A stretch of DNA of 64,000 nucleotides, from contig JALGQZ010000006.1 in assembly GCA_023105745.1 (NCBI GenBank), positions 65,082,316 through 65,146,315 on the forward strand. Reading direction: 5' to 3'. Each line of letters opens with the position of its first letter. Positions within the stretch are counted from its first letter, which is position 1. A program made the position numbers and the translations under genes. The notes beneath the pieces are model-generated. The model made no database searches. It was not told the DNA's origin and was given only the letters and a program-made list of their open reading frames with translations. Source of the DNA: Austropuccinia psidii. Taxonomy: Eukaryota; Basidiomycota; Pucciniomycetes; Pucciniales; Sphaerophragmiaceae. Shown here piece after piece: positions 56,098 through 64,000 of this stretch.

Positions 56098-59000
56098 TGT
56101 CACAACCATGGCAATTCACTTCCTTGGATCTCCGTATGGCATATCAAGCCACAGTCCTTTTATGGCCAATTGGCCATATCCATCACCAGTGGCCAATATG
56201 GCTACGTCATCATCTTATGGACCATTTATGGCCTTCCTGGCCCTTCACCTCAATCCAGAAGCCATAGCAGCAATTTATGCCCAATTGGGTATTTCTGGTC
56301 ATTTCCCTCAAAACCAGGGGAAATGGCCCAAATGGCTGTTTTTGGCCATTTGGGCTCATAATGCGCATTTTGTGAAATTTTGCGCACTTTGATGCAAAGT
56401 GTCCAAAAGACAATTTACCACCCTTTGGGCCAGTTTTTGCCTCAGAACCCAAATGTGGCCAAAAACCCCAAAGGACCCAGAAACACCTTTCCAAGCTCTG
56501 AAGCTGTAAGATGTGACTATGAAACTGATGATAATATCACTATTAATCAACAGTACTATGTCTGTTCTTATGGAATATAATAATAAAATATTATTATAAC
56601 CACAATTAAATAACTAAAGAATTATTTCTTTCATGTGTTAAGAACTACTAGTGATTTTAACAGTGAGCAAGTAATTGTCTACAAGAATCAATTACAAGAA
56701 GATTTTAATAATAAAACTTCTTTTATTAAAATAATCAAATTATTTTAATATATAATTATCTTTTGCAAGAATAATTATAATGATAATTCTTCCAGAAAAC
56801 TAATTTTAGAGAAAAACTTTAAGAATTAAAAATAAATCACTCACTAATATTCCAAAGAACTTAATGAAAGATAAGATAGAGAGATTTGATGTAGAATTGT
56901 GGATTTTAAGGATCAAAGTGAATTTATAACAGTATTACAACAATATATAGTTGGATTCTATGATTTCACGTCTTTCTGATTCATTCTGAATAATTTAAAA
57001 CACTTAAGAATAGCTGTAACTAATACTTACTTGTTGGTAAATATGGGTCAAATGATAATAAGATGATTTGGAAAAAACAGTAAGAGGAGGCCTCTTTTAA
57101 GTCAACAGCAGCTAACAGAGGCGTTCCATGGAGCAAACTGAAAAACCAGTGAGTGAGGAATCAATAAACCTTTTTGGATTATTGATTGCATCATCTGTTG
57201 TCACATAAGATTATCATAATTACTTAATTGATGCTTTTATGTGACTACCAACCCCAATATGGTTAAGAATAAAAGGAGTAACATCTGTAAATCTTCTTTT
57301 ATTCCAAAATAATCATTGATTTCTCAAAGTTATCAATGTTATTGCCAATTTCATCACAGGTTGTAATTACTGTGAATTTTTGAAGATTTAGTGTTTCACA
57401 TAGAATAGTCAAAAATGGACTGTAAGCAAAACTTTGAATTTTACTAGTAAAACTGTAATTCTTTTTGGATTTATCATAGATGATACAGTTCTCCATGAGT
57501 CCTGAAAGTTTCAGAAAGATTAATTAAGAATTGTATTTTTAATGAATTTTTGAAGTTCTTACCTCATTTCTACGTAGAAGTGCAAATATCAGTGTTTCAC
57601 TGGTTGCTATGAGGTAAATCAATGGTTACAAGTCCAAAAAGGGCTTTGATTACTCTTTTGGGGTTTATCCAAGGAAAGTCATTAAGAATTGACATGGTTA
57701 CAGGAGTCTAAGTAGCTTTTTATCTCCTTGGCACGTCAAAAATAGCAGCTTATTTGCTATTTTCTTAAGTTTTACTGTAGTTGTAACATGGTAACCAAGT
57801 TCCCAAAAGGTTTTAGTTTACCAATTAGGCCAAGACCAGCCATGGATCCAGGCTTTGGAGCTGTCCACACCTCTGAGGCCTCAGAAGTTGGGTACCCTGG
57901 CTCTCTTTGATGTCTTTTGTCCCCCTTGCCTATTTTTCACGTCAAAATAGAAATTTGAGCTTCAAGTGAGATATCCACTATGGGTGTACCAAAATTCCAT
58001 GTAATAATACCATGATATTAAGTGCTCAAAAGATGCATAACACTATTCTTAGTGTATATGTAATATGGGATTTCTCACATTCCCATTATTTTGGCGTGAA
58101 ATTAAGAAAAACAAAAGTTTTCACAGATCTTTTATGTGGTATTGATGATGTGGTATTGAAGTATTTTAAATTTTACCACCTCAAAGAGTTAATTTGAGCT
58201 TATTCAATCTATGGAGCTACCATATGTGAACTTTTGTGTAGAATCCAAATCTGGTCTTAAATCCATGGATTTACTTACTCAATAACAATTTATTCATCTT
58301 TTCTGAAATAAAAAATGATGAATTTTGGATATATGCATGAATTATGAGTTATGCATAATTCAAAATTTAATTTTAAGATAATTGTGGCCTATTTGGGTAT
58401 GTAAAATATACCTCAAGGCTCACAGAAGCCATCCCATCCATCTTTTCCCCCTCTGTCTTTCCATCTCAAGACCTTTGGACGTAATCTTCTTTCCAATGAA
58501 CCAATATGCCATAAATAATGATATATATCATTGTGAATCATTTTTCAACAGCAATTCAATGGTGGCAATATCAAATGGTCATTTCAACAGTCCAACATAT
58601 CATCATGTCATCAAGGCACCCAGTCATTCAGAGGACTCATCAAGGCTCAAGAGCAAGTGTTTCAGCATCAAAGACCAATCACGCCATCAAGACGTCATTG
58701 GATAATTTCATTCACAGTATTCCTCCAAGGAAATACTTTTCCACCACTCTCCAGGGATTCAAGAGGCAGTTCATTAATTCCTTCATTCATTCAATTGTCA
58801 AGTGTCAAAGCTCCACCCAATCCATCTTGGCAACCACCTTCATTTCAATACAGTCTGGATCCATCAAGAACTGTATTTCATTTTCAATCATGGGAAATTC
58901 ATTCAACCCAATTCAATTTCAATATTAGCCAGCTTTATCAATTCCCAAAACAATCAATACAGCCTCAAGGATCAATACAGATCAGTTTTCAGCCTGAAGA

Positions 59001-59445
59001 ACTCAAGCTCCCAACCTTTCACATATACTGGCTACCCTTTCCACCCTGGGGGTTTTTCCCCAGTTAATTAATATAGTTTGATTTTCTTTTATCTTTATTT
59101 ATCTTAAAATTTTGTTAAGTGAATACTGATATTATCAAGTCAGTCATTTAGCACCTTTTCTCTTTTCTTTCCTCACCCGCCAATGGATATTTGGTGGTCA
59201 TATCCTTACTAATTCCATTATTCATTTTGGCATGTTGAAACAGTGATTAAGGACTTACTTGGTTGGCTGTTTGGCTATTTGGCTTCTCATTTCTCTCTTG
59301 CACTTCATCTTTGTAATTGCATTCTTCTTAGAGAAATTCAATTCTTTATTTTTATTTTCTTTATCCTTGTGGAGTCCTCCAAGTGAGTTCCCTGATTGCT
59401 GAGTGCCAGGCCACTCTTGTTGTATGTCCAAGAGCCCCTGTGACA
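56098..59445 (+). repeat. 3' LTR of element C, split by solo LTR H
   Basis: The two parts, 56098-56504 and 58430-59445, together make 1423 bp and match the 5' LTR from end to end. The break lies in AAGCTCTGAAGC|CATCCCAT, which is continuous in the 5' LTR. One copy of GAAGC flanks each side of the insertion. Confidence 0.93.
56505..58424 (-). mobile_element. Solo LTR H inserted in the 3' LTR of element C
   Basis: A 1920-bp LTR reading TGTAAGATGTGACTATGAAA...AAGGCTCACA on the plus strand. A perfect duplication, GAAGC, lies at 56500-56504 and 58425-58429. The terminal sequence relates it to the A/B and F families, and the orientation corresponds to a minus-strand element. It shares internal blocks with fragment G (59552-60964) in reverse, for example around GGGTACCCAAC. 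No coding region remains. Confidence 0.92.
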
Positions 59446-59551
59446 CAAATTTAATAGTTTGTGTGATAAGCAGAGTCATAAAAAGACAATTATGGCCCAA
59501 ATTTATAAATAACTGGATATATTTAATTTTGAAAGTCCTTTTTAGGGATAT

Positions 59552-60964
59552 TGTGAGCCTGTGAGGTATGTATAACATACCCATAAGGCCACAAATGATT
59601 TTGTATACAGCTGATTTAGTCTTCAACCAACTTTTCAATTGAATTTAAAATAAAAAATAACAAAAAATAAGTATCACTTTTTTTGAATAAACAAAGTTAT
59701 AAACATTATGTCATTTTTGGATTCTACACCAAGAATGACGTTGGGTACACCCATAGGATGTTATACCCAAAAAAGCTTATTTCTTATGTTATTGGAAGAT
59801 TTGAGAATGTCACAGTACTAATGTAAATTTTTTAACATCTTTGTAAAATTGTTAAATTCAAGCTCAAATAAGATTGAATTTAAAATTGCATAAGGTTTAT
59901 GCAAGCTTACCAAAATTTTAGTGAAAATTGAGGTGTTGTGTATATTTACTTAATTGGCTAAAAATTTGCCATACAGAATGTCAATCCTGTGTGAGCTCAA
60001 TTCAAAAGGGTTTAAGGCCATAGTATGGCTTTCAATAAATAAAAGGGCAAAATCCATGCAAAAAGGTGGGACAAAGGAAAAAGACCAAACAGAGCTGGGG
60101 TACCCAACCTTTTGGATCTGCAAGGATTCAATTAAGGTTGTCCACCTTTATTTGAGGATGTTCAACCTTATTTATACTTTAATATTAGACTTTGATCCAA
60201 ACTTAAGGTTTAAACTGGTTTTATCCCAATTTGGACAGGAATTTCAAGCTGCCAAAGGGTAAATCCCAATATGCAGGCTTGAAATTATGGTTTTGAGACC
60301 TGTCAAAGTTTAAATAAGCTTAAATATTTAAGGCTACAAGCATTGAAACCTTATCAAAAGCTAAGGTTTAGTGTGTATTGCTATTTTACGTGGAAAAATA
60401 GCAAAAACTTCAAAAATTCATTAAAAATCCAATTCTAAATGGGCTTTATTGAACGTTTCACACAGCTTACAAATTAATATTATCTATATATAAATTAAAT
60501 TTAAAATATTTTTCATAAACAGATTTCCTGGGTAATTAGCCTGGAAATTTACTCTTTTAGTTATACCTAAAGAAAATTAATATTTCTTTAAAAATTGATT
60601 AAAAATTGAGTTTGAGAGATTTCTGCTTGAAACTCTACTTTTAACTTTTTAATGTGCTTAAATTTAATATAAATAAACTTATTTTATATTAAAAATTAAA
60701 ATAATCAACATAAATGAGAATTAAAGCTACTTGGAGTTAATAATAACACTGGTAACTTTAAATTGGAATTAAAAATGGGTGACCTTAAGTTAAGAACCTT
60801 ATTTTTAAGAATATTTTTTCAGTTTTGACCTGAGAACGACCTCTATATCCATTATAAATAATTAGAGCTGCTCTGTAGACATAAAAAGAGTCTTTTCATC
60901 ACTGTGTTTGTCCATAATCAATTATCAATCTAATCATATTAGACAATTAAACAGGTAAAGTTTT
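59552..60964 (+). mobile_element. LTR fragment G, truncated by element F2
   Basis: It begins TGTGAGCCTGTGAGGTATG at 59552, the mirror of LTR H's end, and follows H in reverse orientation. It stops at 60964 where F2 begins, in a stretch (AACAGGTAAAG) that matches H near 57020. About 500 bp of LTR should lie beyond F2, outside the window. The frame 59954-60262 is inside this LTR and probably not a gene. Confidence 0.75.
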
Positions 60965-62757
60965 TGTAAGGTGTGGATATGAAAATTTGATTAAAAATCA
61001 AGTACTTTTCCTGTCCTCAAAATTTGTATAAGGTAAAAATCAATTAAAAAGAGTAAGAAATATTATCTTCAAGAGAAAACACGCCAATTTTATTGTTTAT
61101 AACTAAATTAGTATAAAAAAATAATATTATAATAATTCATTGTTTTACCAATAATAAAAATTTATCCAAAAATACTCTACTAGAGATATTTAAGGCTACA
61201 AAAGAAATTTCTTCAAGAGAAATTTCAATTGGAATTAGTTGAGCAGAGAACTGCAAGAAATTAATTAAAGAACAAAGTCTTCAAAAAGAATATTAAAGAG
61301 AAAACACACCCAAAAGTGACCAGAGTGAATTTGGAAACAAAGTGACAAAGTTTACAGTGATGAAAGATGCTTTAATTCACTTTTGGGGTGGTTCAGTGGT
61401 AAAAATGATTATAAGAGTTACAAACAATGATTATAATGATTTTTTCACGTGGTTAAAAGGTTTAAAATGATTTAAGAAAGGTGGTTGGAATCTTCTATTG
61501 ATTGGTTTAACAGTTTTTAAACTAATTATAAAAGGAAAAGATTCTAACATGAAGAGAAAAGTGGGGCAAAGAAGATATTCTTTTATAGCCATCAATTTTC
61601 TTACTCCACAAGTAAAATTAACTCTTTTCAGTCGTGAAAAACAGTCTGACAACAGAAAAGCCAATTATGGCATCATTGAACCCTGGTTTAAGCCATTTTA
61701 GACCCTTAAATCAGCCATTACTATAGCAATACCTGGTCTAGAGCCTTCAAAACACGTCAGAATGTGTGTAAGAGGCGTAGAAACCAGTTAAAACTGCTTT
61801 TACTAACATTGTTTGAACTTAAGGGTAGTTTTACCCTCTTGGCAGCAGTTAAAACCACCCTGGTTGGTATCAAAACCCCATCATCAATTGAGTCACAGAC
61901 CCTGTGACTCAATTCAAGGCCAAAAGTGATGAACTTTTGCGTGGAGTTTGACATCCCACGCCAGTCAGCAAGGATTTTGGGGGGTGGCTCCCCCTTAGAG
62001 CTAGAGTTCCTTTTCCCCCAATTTTAATCTTTCCAATTTATTTTTTCCTTTAATTCCTCATCATGTATTATACTTGTAATTTACATATGTAATTCAATTG
62101 ATTTGTACAGTACAATAAAGTAATAATTGATACCTAATATGTAAATAAAAGTTCACTTATGTGATACATGCGCACATTTTGACATTTCAATTGAATTCAA
62201 TTGAAAATACTTCAATTCTTCATAACTTCTAAGCTAAACACAACACCTCAATTTTGACACAAAAATTGATGGTTAACACCACATGTGGTGTGAATTAAAT
62301 TAAAGTTTTGAGTATTTTCAATTTTTATATTGAAAATACTAAAAACTTAATTTAAGCTTATTTAGAGTTGAGTTACAAAAATTTCACTCAGAGGTTACCC
62401 CACCTAATTTTTTATGAGGAATCAAATGGTGAAATAATTTTTATATGTTTATTTATTGGATAAAATGTTATAATATGTTTTATATAAATTTTTACCAAAA
62501 ATATTTTAATTTAATAATTTTTATTAAAAATTCATTTTTACATCATTTTTACAAGTAAAAATGAATTTTCATAATTTTAATTTGTATTGTAATTCTATTT
62601 TTAACTTATAATTAAGTTTTGATTTTTAAATATAAATTTGTATTTATATTTTAAATTTTCATTTTCATAGTATAAATAAATTTATTTTATTTATATTTAT
62701 ATCTTAATTTATCTTTTGTGGTCTTTTGGGTATATGAAAATACCTCTAAGGCTCACA
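60965..62757 (-). repeat. Left (3') LTR of element F2
   Basis: A 1793-bp LTR reading TGTAAGGTGTGGATATG...CTAAGGCTCACA, a close inverted copy of solo LTR F1. On the minus strand it follows TTTTTTTAGGGGGAGGGAA (62758-62776), a strong polypurine tract. The 13-bp TGAGTCA hairpin is at 61886-61914. Its outer flank is GTTTT; the partner duplication is outside the window. Confidence 0.9.
61886..61914. repeat. Perfect 13-bp hairpin with paired TGAGTCA motifs in LTR F2
   Basis: AATTGAGTCACAG, loop ACC, CTGTGACTCAATT, the reverse-complement counterpart of the F1 hairpin. Confidence 0.9.
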
Positions 62758-64000
62758 TTCCCTCCCCCTAAAAAAAGAATATTAATTTGTAATATTGTTA
62801 TTTCTAGTGTCTCTGAACCTTCTGAGAAGTTTAGTAGCTTCAGGTATGTCTTTTTCTGGCAACCATTCATCTTCACAAGTTGGGTCACTGTACCTAACAA
62901 GGTATTGCCTTACTTTGTTGGTTCTCATCTTTCTTTCTTTGAGAACTTTGGTAATTTTCTTACTGCCAGATGTCTCAACAGCAGGTATAGCTTGGGGAAT
63001 TTTATTCCTCAAGGGAAATATTTCAGCATCACTAGATTGATATGGCTGTATCAAGCTCACTGGAAATGTAGGATTCTTATTGCTGAGTTCTTCAGATAAC
63101 TCTACTTCAACAGCATTTTCTCCATGGAGGGCCTTCATAGAAAAAGGTCCTGCAAAGGAGTCTTTCAGTGTTTTACATCCTTTGATGTTATTGAAGTTAG
63201 TGGTGGATACAAGAACTAAGTCCCCCACTTTGAAGTCTGGAGTTGCATGTGATTTATGCCATTTGTCCTTAGCATATGAAAAATAGTCCTCCAGGAACCT
63301 TACTGCATGCTTTCTAGCTTTATCTAGAATTCCTTTGAAGCTAGCAGCTGTGGGATGTATTTCAAAAAATCTTTTCTCAAGGCATCTTGGGGTAATTTGG
63401 GGTTTCATCCTTTTTCTAGAATAGCAGGAGTTTGATTGGTAATGGCATGGATTGATGTTTTCTATGCTAATTCCAGTGCTGGTAGCAGAGTACACCAATC
63501 ATGGGTGAATCCATCAAAATATTTGAATTAAAGGACATATGCACAAAATCTTCTTACCATGTCCTCTAAGGTTTGGATCATCCTTTCAGCCAGACCATCA
63601 GTTTGTGGGCGGTAGGCTGTAGAGAAAGACAGCTTAGTGCCAAATAATTGGTGAAGATTTGCCCATAGTGCTGAAGTGAATTTGAGATGCCTATCACTAA
63701 TGATATTTGTAAATATCCCAGTCCATGACACTACTCTATTCCATATCAGAAGAGCTGTATCCATGGCTGTATCATCCTTGTGGCATGGTAAAAAGATTGG
63801 AGTTTTACTGAGTCTGTCCACAATCACTAGGAAAGCATTATAACTTCTGTAAACTCCTGGTGGTAGGCCAGTTACCCAATCCATATGGACGATTTCCCAA
63901 GGTCTGCTTGGTTCTTAGATTTTTATCATATTTCCAAGTCTCTTTCCAGTAGATTTATTGGCTTTTTGACATCTTTCACAGGTTTTGCAATACTCTGCAA
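62758..64000 (-). pseudogene. Element F2 pol 3' part: integrase and chromodomain-like tail (runs off the window)
   Basis: Read leftward from 64000, this gives the end of the integrase zinc finger, with a stop near 63916 where IQEP is expected. The core (63884-63528) has MDWVTGLP, IISDRHLKF and TDGLAERM, so all three catalytic acids are present. A stop at about 63528 and a frameshift near 63400-63500 follow. The C-terminal frame reads DFKVGDLVLVS, LKDSFAGPF and the chromodomain-like YLVRYSDPTCEDEWLPEKDI...LLRRFR, ending at 62782. It is a sister of the A/B family pol. The rest of the element lies to the right of the window. Confidence 0.88.

Larger units (their letters stand above)
48072..59445 (+). 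mobile_element. Ty3/gypsy chromovirus element C, with solo LTR H in its 3' LTR
   Basis: A complete LTR retrotransposon on the plus strand. The LTRs are 48072-49500 and 56098-59445, the second interrupted by H. A perfect 5-bp target duplication, CAAAT, lies at 48067-48071 and 59446-59450. The termini are TGTCAC...GTGACA. The internal order is leader, gag with zinc knuckle, protease, RT, RNase H, integrase, chromodomain, 3' untranslated region and purine tract. Without H the element is about 9.45 kb. The two LTRs are alike except for scattered substitutions and a few short indels, so insertion was fairly recent, yet gag-pol carries many breaks. Confidence 0.95.

Noticed and set aside
59954..60262. 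102-codon frame
   Set aside because: It is inside LTR fragment G, and the matching part of LTR H does not keep the frame.
1..64000. tRNA, rRNA, CRISPR arrays, bacterial-type operons
   Set aside because: No cloverleaf-like T-arm and anticodon arrangement, no rRNA signature, no spaced direct repeats and no Shine-Dalgarno or operon structure were seen on either strand.

Overview
The window is AT-rich eukaryotic DNA dominated by LTR retrotransposons, with one recognisable host gene. That gene, at 29380-30171, encodes the histone-fold transcription repressor NC2-beta/Dr1. It has five exons and short GT-AG introns of 67-112 nt, as is usual in basidiomycetes. The gag and pol remnants resemble, from general knowledge, element families abundant in rust fungi (Pucciniales, for example Austropuccinia). 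I infer a TE-bloated rust genome; no search was possible. By summing element boundaries I place about 75% of the window in identified LTR elements.

Layout, left to right. (1) 515-2138: solo LTR of family D, target duplication AGGAT. (2) 2581-24721: Ty3/gypsy element A on the minus strand. Its integrase is split by an unclassified 1.17-kb insertion (5421-6585), and its reverse transcriptase is split by a complete second element of the same family, B (8724-19229). (3) 25238-26845: second solo LTR of family D. (4) 26846-32255: the Dr1 gene and its flanks. (5) 32261-39242: Ty1/copia element E on the minus strand, duplication GCTAG, its RT/RNase H region split by solo LTR F1 (33316-35136, duplication GCCCC). 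(6) 39248-48066: 8.8 kb without recognised genes or elements. (7) 48072-59445: Ty3/gypsy chromovirus C on the plus strand, duplication CAAAT, its 3' LTR split by solo LTR H (56505-58424, duplication GAAGC). (8) 59552-60964: LTR fragment G, cut by element F2 (60965 to beyond the window end, minus strand).

Every gag-pol copy is broken by stop codons or frameshifts, and most have also lost catalytic residues, so none looks autonomous. The nesting gives a relative history: A before B, E before F1, C before H, G before F2. The most interesting unexplained feature is the structure of the long LTRs. They carry series of short perfect inverted repeats, several at matching places in all copies of a family.

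I found no tRNA or rRNA genes, no CRISPR arrays and no bacterial-type features.
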